A stretch of DNA of 64,000 bases from positions 35,514 through 99,513 of the forward strand of contig WNNJ02000095.1 in NCBI GenBank assembly GCA_012934845.2. The letters run 5' to 3'. The notes beneath the pieces are model-generated. The model saw only the letters and a list, made by a program, of their open reading frames with translations, made no database searches and was not told the DNA's origin. The position numbers were made by a program, and so were the translations under genes. This document shows, one piece after another, positions 22,401 through 37,400 of the stretch (position 1 is its first letter; each line of letters opens with the position of its first letter). This DNA comes from Pomphorhynchus laevis (taxonomy: Eukaryota > Acanthocephala > Palaeacanthocephala > Echinorhynchida > Pomphorhynchidae).

Positions 22401-25400
22401 ATGGTCAAAAATAAAGTGATCATTTGGGTAACCTATAGCAGAATTATTTTTAAGGTTCATAGAATATTAATTTGTTCAGAAATATATGTTTTGATATATT
22501 GATGATATATGCAAATTAGCTCTAATATTTTTTTCAGTAAAAAAATTAATCCAGATAGTCAAATTCTTAATAGGACTGATGTTAACAAAAAAAGGTGTAT
22601 ATTTTGATATGAGCATTAAATTAACATCAATAAAAACTACTTTTAATTTATATCGTGAAGAAGATATATTTAAATTTACAAGAAACATATTTTTGCATGA
22701 GCATTCATGCATACCATATTATATAAAATATAATATATAAAATAATAAAATTTTAAGAATTTCCAAATTATTAAAATATAAAATTAAATCGAAATATTAT
22801 TACAAAATATCAATTTATATCATTATAGTATCACTTAATCAAAGTATTATAATATAAATCAGCAAAATATTAAAAATAAATTTAAATTCTTTAGCACAAA
22901 TATTTATTCATAGAAATAACATACTTTGTGCTAGAATAGGTAATTACGCTAGATAATCACTTTACATAAGAGGAACTTCATCACAAGCATGTATCCGCTT
23001 CTATGTTGGGTCGAGTAATAGAGACAGAAATCTGTATGAGATTAAATACAGTCAGACTGAATGAGATTAAATAGTTATATTTAGAAAAACAATGTACAAT
23101 CAGGCTTCGGTTTTAATTGCTTTTTGTAAATGATAGCATTGCAGTTGTTATAACAACCTAAAATCTTAATTATACTACATACTATATTCTTCTGGTTGTG
23201 ACATAATATTATCCTCACAGGTGTTGTTCCTATTTTTGATACAGCAGGACGCTACTACTCAGCCTGGATGGGTCTCATTAGCTGCTGATCCAGACCTACA
23301 TTTTACGTTTCGACTCTTATTATCTGCTTACTCCGTAAACTGATGCTGATGTGATTTGAACTCAGAACGTTTATCTCAATTCAATGCTACATATACTTGT
23401 AGGGTTGAAACTGGATACAGACGACCTGAGTTCAAATCCGTTCAGCACCAGTGTACGGAATAAGCAGATAATAGGGGCCGAAACGTGAAATGTAGGTCTG
23501 GGTCAGTAGCTGATGAGACTACTTGTGAGGATAATATTGTGCCACAACCAGAAGAATTTCAGCTCACAGATGCAATCAAATTAAACTAAAATTATTCATT
23601 GTAAGTGGCTACATGAAAAACAGGAATCCGCCTAGCGAATCACACACCAATGTAGGTTCCTTATAGATCGTTATAATACGATTCCTTGCCAAAAGTAATT
23701 TACCTAAATGTATATCTACACCACCGGGGCATCCAGCCTTGTGGATGTAGCGTTGAATCGAAATACATACGTCCTAAGTTCAAATCCGATCAGTACCAGT
23801 GTACGAAGTAAGCAGATAATAAAGGTCGAAATGTGAAATGTAAGTCTTGATCAGCAGCTAATGAGGCATCCCCATGATGATTAGTAGCGTCCTGCTGTGT
23901 CAATAATAGGAACAATCCCTGTGAGGGTGATATTGTGCAACAACCAGAAGAATTTCAGCTCACAGATGCATTCAAGTTAAAATACATAGTATATTAATAT
24001 TAATAGATCAATTAATCAATTTATAAAAATCGAGCTATAAACAATTCTTTATTTATAAAAATTAGAATTATAGAAAACCTTAAGATTAAAATATTTATTT
24101 CAAATTTATATATCAAACAAAATATGTAGACTCAATTAACTGATTTAATTTGTAAATAAGTGTATATTGGTATATTTAGATACTTGTTAAATACTTACAA
24201 TATTAAAATTAACTGGCAACCTAAAATATTAAACGTATTGATACAACTGGTTTTGTCACATCAATTACAAGAGACCGTGTTACTATTTTTTGCTTTTTTA
24301 AAAATATCATTGAACAAAGAATCCCTTTATAGATAACAGCAATAATTCAACGTTGACTGCAACGTTTAATATATTACTGTGTTGACATTTTTTATATTTT
24401 TCTAATACGAGATAGAAATTGCATACCAACTGGTATTTGAAGAAATCTTCATTCGGAACTCTGACAAATATCGTGCGCAGAATAAGACCATAGAAGCACC
24501 AATATGCGATAACCTCAGATCGAAGCGTCTTCAATAGCGGTGCTAGCAAATCAGACATACCTTGAAAATAACCAACAACCAAATGCGCAGATACATAATT
24601 GGCAAGAATCTTGCTAAAAGGATACATAGTCGACAAACAACACATTGGTAAAATTAATGAATAAAGATAGATGAAAGCATCAATTTTGTCAAGCTACAGT
24701 CCAGTAGAATTGTAAAGTTAATAAGTTAATAAGTTAATTGTAAAGTTAATAAGTTAATAAGTTAATTGTAAAGTTAATAAGTTAATAAGTTAATAAACAT
24801 AAGTTAAAAATAAGTTAAAATAAGTTAATGTAGACCCGGATTGGGGAAAAGGTTCTTGCTGATGTGGAGGACTTCAAATATTTTGGGTATTGTTCTCGAG
24901 GGACGGCAGGAACATCATGGAGATTGAGAAGCGGATATGTTTAGCTACCGCGGAAATGCATTTTCATACAGTTATTTTGTGGTTAAGCGGAAGTTTAAAT
25001 TTCAGGAGAAGCTTTCATTCCTATCTTAACCTATGGTCATAAGCTTTGGGTTATAATCGAAAGGACAAGATCCCGGATACAGGCGACATATATGAGGTTC
25101 CTTCTCGGTGTGGCCGGTCTTAGACTTAGAGATATGATTAGGAATTATGTCTACCAGAATGGACTCAAAGTAAAGTCGCTGCTTCTCCATATTGAATAAA
25201 GTCAGTTGAGGTGGTAGGGCACTTTCTGCGGATGCCTAGGGATCGTTTTCCACAGAGGATTTTCCAGGCCGGACTTACTTGAAAGAGAACTCGAGGTGGC
25301 AAATCTCAAAGCTGGCAAAACACGCCTTGGGCTATCTAAAAGAGAACTCTGGTCTGTCACCTAGGATCGAGATGTCTGGAGTAGTTTGGTTCGTACACTG

Positions 25401-28400
25401 CTTCTAAGATCCGACACCCGGATCAGTGGTTGACAAGACAAATCTTGTGTACTTTTATTTTTTCTTGTCAAGAAATTGATTTTGTTAATTAAAACTATGT
25501 TATATTATTAACAAAAATGTATATGGTAATATTGTGATCTGTAATTAGATATCTATTATGAATAGTAGATTTAATTAACAATAATATGTATGAGATAAGA
25601 TAGATATATTGAAAAAGAAACAATGTAAAATTGGACGTTCCGCTTCCTTTGCTTTTTGTAGATAAAGTACGCTATTTTTAATATTTATTTTTCATCTATT
25701 AATACTTGCAGCATTGTAGCAATTTGGATATTTTTAAATAATTTAAGTTAAAATGTGTGAGAAAAACAAGCATCTAGCATCATTATTGTGTCATCATTAT
25801 TGCTGTCATTTTCAATAAATACTGATCTGATATATAATTACCGTATTTAAAAAAACTAAGTACATAAGCAGTCAAGTAATGCATTAAACGAATATTTTAA
25901 ATTTCCGAACTTGAAATTACTGCGACATTTATGTAAAACTCACTTAAAATAATATTTAAAGTCGGGTAAAATCAACTAATATACATTATAATGAATTGAT
26001 AAAATTGTTTAACTAGTCTGTAGGAGATAAATGGAATTGAACAAAGGTTTACTTACTGCAATGTTGATATATTTGCATTATTTGCGCCTCTATAGTAGGG
26101 ATGACAACGGTCAGTACGAACAACGTCCTTTAGAATCAAAGCATTGATCTCTTGCATTTGTTTATCGTCAGTCAATAAAAGCCTTCGTTTAAAATCGTAA
26201 TTATTAAGTGTTAGAAACTTTTAACAATGTATCATCATTCAATTAATATATATAATACAAACAAGTATCGAATATATGAGGCGTATATACATGAAGATAC
26301 TAACTAATTCTTTATTTCTAAAGCATATTTGCTGAATACATTATATTCTTCTTTCAGTTAAATAAATTAAATCAGATAACTGATATTAAATTATTTATAA
26401 ATTAAAAATTTTAATAAATAAAATAATAAAATAATTAATAATTAAATAATTATAAATTATGATAAATAATTTAATAATTTTATATTATTGCAACAAGTTA
26501 AAATTTAAAATTGAAATTGAAGTAAAAGACCATTTTTATGAATTGACTAATAAATAACAGACGTTGTATCAGAATAAGAATTAGAGGTCATCAGGAGGAA
26601 CTGCTATGCTATCAGGTTTCGGCCCCTAACTCCTCTACCCAACATAGCAGCGGGGCCAAATACATGCTAATGATGTATTTCCTCTGAAATAACTATCTAG
26701 TATCTTATTCTAATACAAAGTATATTATTTATTATCCATCCATAAAAATTTGCCACTTAAGAGTTTAAATTTATTCTTTATATTATTGTGTTGATTTATA
26801 TATTTTACTATTTTCCGCTTGATGTTATTTTTATAGTAACCTAGTTTAAAATATGTATCTATTAAATTATTTAAATGATTTTGAAGAAAGCCAATATCAT
26901 TACATATTGTTGCAATTCTTAAAATTTCATTATTTAATGTATTATATTTTATATTATATGGTATGCATGAATGCTCATGCAAAAATATGTTTCTTGTAAA
27001 TTTAAATATGCCATCTTTACGATATAAATTAATAGTAGTTTTAGTTCATGTTAATTTAATGTTCATATCTAGATATATACACCTTCTTTATTATTAATAT
27101 TGGTTTTGTTAAGAATGAGGCTTTCTGGATAAATGTGCTTACTAATTGAATAAAAATTATTAGAATTAAATACACATATATCATCAATGTATCGAAACAT
27201 ATATTTCATATATTTATATTATTTAGATTTAGTTTTTACACAGTTATGAACAAATTCATATTCTATAAAGCTTAAAAACAAGTCAGCTATAATTGGGCTA
27301 CTATTACCACCCATTGGAACACATTTTACTTGTCTAAATATAGATGTCTCTACTTTAAATAATTTTGATTTATTAAAATATTTAAGGATTCTATTAATAT
27401 AGAATCCTTATAGTTTAAAATATGTATCTATTAATTATTTAAATGATTTTAAATAAAGCTAATATCGTTACAAATTGTTGCCATTCGTAAAATTTCATTA
27501 TTTAATGTATTATATTTTATATTATATGGTATGCATAAATGCCCATGCAAAAATATGTATCATAGTTACAATCCTCAGGAATGTTTTGATTTTGGAATTA
27601 TATTTAACATTAATATTAATTTAATCATTTGAAAATATGTTTAGTAATGCACTATTATAGCAAACTTAGAAAATAAAATCAGATGTATTATTCCTTACTA
27701 ATTTTAGATATGTAACAACTAGCATTGCCTAGAATGAAAATTACATACGAATGTTGAAGGGATATGCTATTATAAGATTACGTTATATTAGAGGCAATTT
27801 ATTAAAAAATTATATGGGCAAAGCAATAACATATGTTAATATTAGTGTAAATCATTATATTCTGTTAGCGCCCTCTTAGTAAATCATAACAGTAGGCATA
27901 AAATCAATCAGATAAGAACGATCATAGCAACGGCCTCGTGGTTGTATTAGCGACGAGCCATTATCATGATATACGTACTACTGTGGCATCCGACTAAACT
28001 AAATATTTATTTTTAAAGCAATTTAATTCTCAACATTATTTAAATATTCTTAATTTTGATAAAGTTGTGATGAAATTACAATGTTTCGCGACTTAGCTCA
28101 AAATTTTAATTTGAAACTAATTTGAATTTTTTGATTAAAAAGATAAAAAAAATTTTTATTCAAAAATTTTTTTGAATAAAAACGAACCTGATAAATCAAT
28201 GATTTTGAAATACATTAAGTTTAGGCGTTTTGCAAACAATAGCGGTCAAAAAGCTATGTGACCTTTGCAATCACAGCCTTCTTTTGTTCTAATATTACCT
28301 GGCTTTGTTGATATTCATGTAAACTGTAATTCGATCTTGAAGTATACGCTTTCGTTCCTGATAAGACGAACCAAACGGGAATATGTTAAGTAGAAATGGT

Positions 28401-31400
28401 AGTAGGTCTGGGTAAAGATGTTCATCACAGCCCACGTAAAATAACGTCTAAATGCAAAATGAAATTCAACTTTGAAGAATTTAATATTAAAAATAATTTT
28501 TACATCTAATTTTTAGAGAGTATTCATAAACACAAACTATATAAACACTGAATCAAATCAACTAACTGAGTCTACGCATTTAATATAATTATAAAATAAA
28601 CAAAACATAATAATGCTAAATCAAAATTTAATAATTAAATAATAAAATAAATAATTGTTTTTAGATTTTTTATAATTTAAATCAAGTTAAAATAAAAAAT
28701 TGAAATTTAAAGTAAAAGTCCTTTTTATGAATTGACTAACAAATATGAATATTTATAAATATGAATAAATTCATAAATTCATAAATATGAATATTCTTGG
28801 ATTTTAAATATATACATATAATTGAATATTACAACATCTTTATTCCTGAGATATTAAAAATCAAAATATCAAATTCATAACTTGCTTTAAAAACTTGCTT
28901 AAATAAACTTGAAAACTTGTAAATAAACTTAAAATAAATAAAATCAAACTTGTAAATAAAAAAACTTAAATAAACTTTAACTAAACTTAAACTTGTAGTA
29001 AACTTAGAAGCTTGCTTAAATAAACTTGCTTATTCATAACTTGCTTTACTTTAATTTAAACTCTTAAGTGGCAAATTTTTATGGATGGATAATAAATAAT
29101 ATACTTTGTATTAGAATAAGATACTAGATAGTTTTATCAGAGGAAATACATCATTAGCATGTATTTGGCCTCGCTGCTATGTTGGGTAGAGGAATTAAAG
29201 CCGAAACCTGATAGCATAGCAGTTCCTCCTGATGACCTCTAATTCTTATTCTGATACAACGTCTGTTATTTATTAGTCAATTCATAAAAATGACGTTTAT
29301 TTTAAATTTCAATTTTTTATTTTAACTTGATTTAAATTATAAAAAATCTTGAAACAATTATTTATTTTATTTTTTAATTATTAAATATTGATTTAGCATT
29401 ATTATGTTTTGTTTAGTTTATAATTATATTAAATACGTAGACTCAGTTAGCTGATTTGATTTATGCTCATGTGTTTCAGTAAATGAATGCAATGAAAATT
29501 AATTCTATTTTTAAGAAGATAATTAATAAAAGATTAGTATATTAAGTTAATTAATAAATTAAACATTAAATTTAAAATTAAATTGGTAAATTAAATTAGT
29601 AAGCATTAATGCTAATTTTTATAAAGATAGAAACATTCGATTTTATAAATAACGACAGATATACTCCAGATGAAAAACAAAGTTTATATTTATAAACAAT
29701 ATTATTAAATTTATGGTGGTTTCTTAATTGTGCAAACTGATTGATAATAAAACATCGACTTTGTTGTTTTCAAATATAAACTTAAAATACTTTCTATAAT
29801 CATTGATTATTTGTTAATATTTTCATTAAAATTATTTCAGAAATATATAATTTATTCTTAAAGCAAAGTTATTTTAGACATGTGAGTTCCGTCAAGCATA
29901 ATTTTGAGCAAATTAAGTTATACATTCGTAAAGTTAAAAACTAATATGCATGATTTTGATATCGTATTTTACGAATATATACTTAAATTTTAATAATAGA
30001 AAACATTTTCCTGCTATTTAATCTAAATACAAGTAATCTAATAATTGTAGAATATTAGTATCAATAAATTATAGAAGGAATGAAAAATGTCAACTTAAAA
30101 TATTCAGATTTAAAATTTCCAATAAAACACAAATGTTGGCAGGTGCGAACCTCATTGTTCTAGAACAGCCAAGTGTAGGTATTCGCCCCATAGCAATTAG
30201 AGATACATTTCGTCAAATTTGTTCAAATTGCGTTTGTTCGAAGTTGAGAGGACAGTTCACAGCGATTCTCAGACCATTGCAAATCGGCGTTGCAACACCA
30301 AACGGCATCGGCAAAATAATCTATCAGGTCCGCCGCGCGAGCGAACATATGTTCGAATTTGGAAATTGGACGGGGGCAAAATCGATGTGTCGAACGCATT
30401 CAACACTATTGACAGACAAAGTTTCATGACAGCATTTGAATCCTAAATTCCTCAAATGGCTGCGTGGTAAGTTGGTGCTACGATCACCCTACTTTTCTCC
30501 GTTTTGGATCGCAATATTTAAAGTCTGAATTTTGAGTTCAGCAGGGTGACTCCCTCGGTTATCTACTGTTCTCAGTGGCAATTCATCCAGTAGTTAAACA
30601 GCTTAACAAAATGGAGGGCATCCATTTCAATAAATGGTATTTAGATGATAAGATTATCGGGGGCAACATTAATGTCATTGCTCGTGCACTAAATTCCATC
30701 TCCTCCAAATTTTCCAAAATTAAATTGACCATTAACCAGGGTAAGACAAAACTTATAGGAAACACAGACGATGTTTGATCCATAAACGATATTTGTCAAC
30801 AACCATGTACAATTGTGAGTGGTAGCTGGTTGCCCGATTGGCTTGTCTGAATTCAATAAGTTGTTCATGCTCGAAAAAGTTAAAAAGTTCTGACTAAACT
30901 CCTTAAAGATATAAATCTAGTTTACATCATTTCCTGATGCTCATGTAGTATACTTGCTTTTGCGACACTGCGCGTCAGCTTCTAGAGTGGCATTTTTCAT
31001 GAGAAACGTATACTTCAGATTTATGGACGACTTCTGCCACCGGTTCGACGAGGCAGTTATGCTTTGAACGACTAATCTGATGTTTGTGTAAGCGTCACTC
31101 ACTTACAACTGGCGACCTATGCTGTTCCTGTTAGAGTTTCACATGTTACTCACTCTTGTGAACATCAATACACACTTTATGTCAGGAGCTTGTCCCGATA
31201 AAGTGCTGATCACTATTCGTGATCGTATTGCTCCGTAATCATAGATTTCTTTACCGGCTTTTGTAATAAATAAATCTAATATGATTCCTTTCGAGAGGAG
31301 CCTACAACATTTTTTCTCAATACAGTGATCGTCATTACATTATTTTATCCCTTTTATATTTTCTGTGTTGAGAACCAACATGATGTGAGCCTTTGGCTTT

Positions 31401-34400
31401 CGAGTTTGTTATAATGTCGTAATGTTATATGGACTGTGAGTTTAATATACAATACAAAAAATCAATTACACAATAGTTATATAATAAAAGTTGATTTATA
31501 ATGATGTAAAATAATTGACAATTGATTAACAAATATTTAAGAATTATTTAACAAAATAATTAACAATTGATTTGGTTAAAACTGTGAAATTATTGCATAT
31601 TCGGGTTTTATTTCAAAATATACTGACAAATTTTTAACGCTTATTGAAAGTAAATAATAATTCAGAATATAAATTAGTAATTATTATTACTAAAGCAATA
31701 TAATATAAGTGCTATTATTTGTGTGAAATGGGTTATCATTAGAGTTGCCCAGACAACTGTAATACAGCATATCAATTATGTGATAGACTATTGCGAATGT
31801 TGTCTACTAAATGGAAATAAGACAATAACGAAAACCCTATTTTTATTAAAATAAACGATAGTTTTCTAAATTATAATCATTAAAAGATACGATTCAAAAT
31901 CAATTTGTAATATGCAAAATCTAGAACGCTAACGTTGGCTACTAAATTCAGGCAACTTAAAATATATGCTTGTTGTTGATTTCTTGCTACTTAAATCTAC
32001 TCTCCAAATCCAGCAAGTGTTGCCCCTAATTTTACATCACATTAAATTTATGTGCTAAAAATATCAATTTATTTCTTCTTTGTTATGGTTTTTCTAAATT
32101 CATACTTATTAAGAAATGCAGTAAAATAAGGTTTATTCCAAAGATTTACAATATTTCAATAGCTCCTGCTATAATTTTCAGGAAAGTTAAAACTGTTTAC
32201 TTAAAAATAAAATTTTTATTTACAAATGAACAGTTTTAGATTTCTAAAAATGACAGTTAGAGCTATCGAAATATTGAACACCTTTCGAATAAAACCATTT
32301 TACTCCCTTTCTTCGTTATTATAAATTTGCAAAATTAGAATTTCTGCTCAATTTGATTGAAAACTACGATTAATATTTGATTGAACAACTTAATCAAATT
32401 TTTATGACATGCGTTATTATTCATCAAATACCTCTCTTATTATCTTCCGCTGATTGGGATTGCACGGCTGATCAAGTAAATCTTTCCACTGCTTGTAGGA
32501 CAGTGGCTCTATCAAATTGTCAGATTTCAATATTTTTTCAAATTTGAACGTATGTAACTTATAATTAATTGTGGTGTAGTCGATTTTCTGTGAGAATCCT
32601 TTCTTTTTAACTACCTAGAGAATATTGGAAATTTCATATTATAATACGATATTCATATATCGCACCTTAGATGACAATGAGTTCCAGCTTTGCAGTATTT
32701 CCTTAAATTTACATAAATCGTTGTTTTGGTGGAAATGCAGATAAGTGTATGAATTGTCTTTGTTAACAAATTGTACAAATTGACTGCTTTTTGAGTTGCT
32801 GGCTAGTCCACGTTTATCGTAGAGCAAACGCTGTTTAGGTGATAATGATTCATCGCCTAACACATCAAATAGTACGATAATCGCTTGTTTACCTAAAGCA
32901 AACGAATTCAACAAAATTTGAAACAACTGTTATTATGTTTGAACGTAATTTTGATAATTTAAAACATTTATTTCTATCGGATTTATATAAGTTGATAATA
33001 ATAAATAGTTCTAGATAAAGTTCAAAGGTTTATTTTGTACACTCAGTCCAGGTGTTGCGCTCAGCTCACTTAAGAGATCAGGCTCCTGTTTTTTAGCAAT
33101 ATTTAAACAAAATGTATTTCTTAATATACGTCACAGTATATATAGCATTGCATTAATTAAGTTTACATTGATTAATGCCGACTAGGATCTTTTATCAGTT
33201 GCAGAAGAATTTGTCTCCCAACTTGCCAATTTCAACATTCTACATCTTGCCAAAATGCAGATTCGAAGCAATTTACTATTTATAAAATATATAACGCAAA
33301 TAATATAGAAGTGAAATATCAAACAATAAACAAAATACTAACGATAAATAAAATATAATAGCTGCGAGGAAAAACAAAACAAATAAATTTCAAATATTTT
33401 AATTGCGACGTTTCAGTCAATTTAATAAATATTTGAAAGTATTTATTATGTTATTTATTTATATTAAATATTTATTTATGTTATATAAAGTAATTAAATG
33501 TGCTATTTGCAGTAATTGGCAAATACCACAAACTTTAGACTAAGGTAATTTGAAGACTCTTTAAATGATATTATTACCCGAATAATATTAATATATATGA
33601 TATTATCAATATAATTAAAGCATATGTTATAACAACTGCTATTTTATTTGAACGAGATTTCGATAATTTATAACTTAATAGCATTAATAATATTGATAGG
33701 ACATTCGCTTCACACTAAATTGTCATATCGAACAAGAAATTACGTTTTTTAAATCTTATCTTGTAAGCAAGGAGACTTATGATAAACTAAGCGTCACAAC
33801 AAATTAGATGGTGTAAAATCCTATCAAATCCTACCAGCAGCGGCTTAAACACCGAAACAAGAAGAAACTCGTAATTTGACAAGAAACAAGAATTAAGAAA
33901 TTATGAAAGATAAATTTGAGAACAGTATGGATGCACTAAGAACTCAGTTTCTAAAAATTGATAACTATGACCGTTAAATAACAGTACAGTTCAATCATGT
34001 ACGAAGACAGTGGAGAAAACTTCCTTAACAAAGAGACAAGGTAACTGAGGCATTGAAGCTCTATATTAAGCCTCGATGTTAAGGACCTTAATATTAAGCT
34101 CTGTATTAAGGTCTAATCCATAGCTTGAACGACTGCAACGGAATTTCGAAGACGCATTTAGTATTTTAGGTGAGTCGCAGAAAGATAGTTTAGAAAACCG
34201 CACATTTCTTTTCTGAATGCATAAGACATTAAGCGAATATCAAACAGATATCAGAACAGTAACGAATATTATACGGTACAAAATAAAATTAGCAAAAATC
34301 GCAGAGATAAACAATGTCTGAATTGTTTTGATATGATGGCAACGAAAATTTTTAATAGACAGATTATAAGTATTCGAAAACTATAATTGTAAGTCGAAAA

Positions 34401-37400
34401 TATAATATATTTAAATAGATGCATTAAATGTAAACATCAGTATGTAGGGTATAGAAGCACACAGTACCACATTGGTGCAAATAACCGGCGTTAATATATA
34501 CCCGGCATGGCAGCAGTGCGGACGGTGCAGTTCTCCATATTGTAGAAAATCTATTACACGAAATGGAACCATACTAATAGATGGACAAATAATAGACGCC
34601 CGCTTAAGAAAATCTAGATTAATTTATTAAACCCGTCAGTTAATGACGGTCCACTTCTTGAACTCAAACGGCCATGTATTTACAGAAACCTAAACGAATA
34701 CATTGCTTAAAGAAAAAATTTATTTGTGCCAAACTTGACTCCGTAACTGCCGGGTAATGGTAAGTCCAGGTGTACCATTTCACAGCAGTAGCGGACGAAA
34801 CAATACCAATATATAAGACGTAAGCCTGTAATGTTGTGATAAAAAGCCAATTATAAAAAATATAATGACTCGCTTATACCAATTCATTATCGTTACATAC
34901 TATAAAATCTTGATGACAACACAATTTATATTTCTACCGGTGATATCCAACTATAGTTGGATATCACCAACTATAGTTGGTGATACTATATCACCAACAA
35001 TCTTTTTATTTTTAAAAGGATTGTTTTTTTCTATTAAGTAATTTAAATAAATAAGGTGAATAATATGAAAGTGGAATATCAAACAATAAACAAAATACCA
35101 TCGATAAATAAAATTACGGCAAAACAAATCAGATAAGCTGAATCTCCCTATTTTATATAATTTAAAATTAAAAAAAATCTAAATAAAATTTAAATAATTA
35201 AATAATAAATGATGATAAATAATTATTAATAATTTAATAATTTTATATAAAATTTTATATAATTTATATCAAGTTAAAATAAAAAATTGAAATTTAAAAT
35301 AAACGTCATTTTTATGAATTGACTAATAAATAACAAACGTTGTATCAGAATAAGAATTAGAGGTCATCAGGAGGAACTGCTATGCTATCATCAGGTTTCG
35401 GCCCCTATTTCTCGATCCAATATCGCAGAGGGGCAATAGACATGCAAATGACGTATTTCTTCTGATGAATCAGATCAGCTAACTGAGTCGACGTATTTTA
35501 TATTATTTATAACTTAAAAAATAATACTAAATAAAATTTAAATAATTAAATAATATTAAATAATTATAACATATTGATGATTGTTATTTAAGATTTTGTA
35601 TAATTTATATCAAGTTAAAATAAAATATTGAAATTTAAAATAAAAGTCATTAAAATAGTCATTTTTAAAATAGATTTAATTTTTATGAATTGGCTAATAA
35701 AAAGCAGACGATGTAGCAGCACTAGTGCAAATTTAAACTAATTGATCTTAGAATATTAAAAATAGACTTTTACTAAAACGAACTTTTACACGATAAAATA
35801 AAAAAAATCTGTCAATAGATGCATTTTTGACAGAATATCTAAATGGGAAATTATGATTTTAACGGAGTGAAAATTAAACTTTAAGTACATGTAAACAGCG
35901 AATTAATTAAGAATATAAACTTCTACATTCGGTCGTGTTCATACATTCATATAATATATAAAATTGCGCTTTTAGTTTTTGGTTCCATGCACATTTGTGT
36001 ACTTTCACCAAGGAATTCGACCAAAATACAAACAACAATTAAATTAACCTTGTAATCTGCTTACTAGTTGAATTCTTGGTTACGTAACAAATCATAAAGT
36101 ATTTATGATCAGTGTATTTTTTGTATCTTGAATAATACTGATATTATTCAGAAAATTTCATATATCGATATCGCTTTGTTAGAAACGATGGATGTTAGAA
36201 GTTGAATTGCAAAAATTCGCGTCAACTTTAAAAAGGGCAATATCGCATCAATCCTACATTACTACTGTAGGATTGTACTTTGCAAGCAACTGTATTCATT
36301 GAACAGATTTTTATTTGGCTTGTTGGATGTTTTGCTGACAATGAATATTAAACTTGGGCACCATACATATTACTAAGTTGAACTTGTCCCGCTTCAAATC
36401 AACAAATTAAAGATTGGCTATAACATAATATTGCATATTTAAGGCACGGGAGACGAGAAAATAAGTTTGTTTTCGTAATCAAGCATACTTTGTAATTTCA
36501 TTTACACTTTCAATATATATGCCAATACACAGGTGACTAGATCTAATGCGTAAATGTAAATTTTCTTTTCACTGACCATAGGTCACAATACACAATTTTA
36601 TATATAATGAAAGCAAAATTTCAAACTAACTTCAGTATAGTATAAATTTTCACATCTCATTAAATTGTATGAAATTTATTCGCAATCGAATTTTATTAAT
36701 TAGGCATTCGATTTTTATTGAAAATAATGATAACCTGTTTTAGATAACTGTGTTTACAACAGCTAAATGCAGGCCGCGGTCACTAACATAATAACAACCC
36801 AGGTATGCCAATCATCAATATATAAAAAATTCAAGTAACCTGTTTAATCAAATCGTTGCTTCACATGCTCTCTGCTGGCAAATAAAACTTGGCCTGCATA
36901 TTCGTTACCCCATTACGTACAAAGTCTAATTATTAATATTAAAAAATCAACTTTTAGTAACGAGAATATAATGTGCACAATACTGTTTCGGTTCATCATA
37001 ATATTAAAATTTAAATTAGCGTATCAACTTACAGAGATTAAAAGAAAAACCGTAGACAGGTACATTATCATTGGATAAAGCAGCCACTTGACTACCTTTG
37101 TCGTCATCATCGTCAGTAGCGTGAACAATCATATTGTCGTAAATTGAGTCATTTTCTAGCCACCAATCCCCACAATACCTCTGCCATATAGATTCGGTAC
37201 TTTGAAGAGATGCATCAGTGTTAGTGAATTCATAGCTTTTATCGCAATGTGAGGAGGATGACAACGAGAGAGATGCATGTGGGACAACTTGATCTTCTTC
37301 GTAATCGCTTCCACAACCATAATGATCAAGGACATTGATATCTTCATTTATCAACAGCAAATCTGAATCAGGATGTCCATTCAGTTTTGTTAACGCCGTT

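Noticed and set aside
23470-23520. Type II (permuted) hammerhead in the SINE body: GGTC-GAAAC ... CTGATGA-GACC
   Set aside because: Stem II can pair in a consensus of the three copies and a small stem III is possible, but the bases flanking the would-be stem I do not pair, and two of three copies have CTAATGA. I treat it as a shared cassette only.
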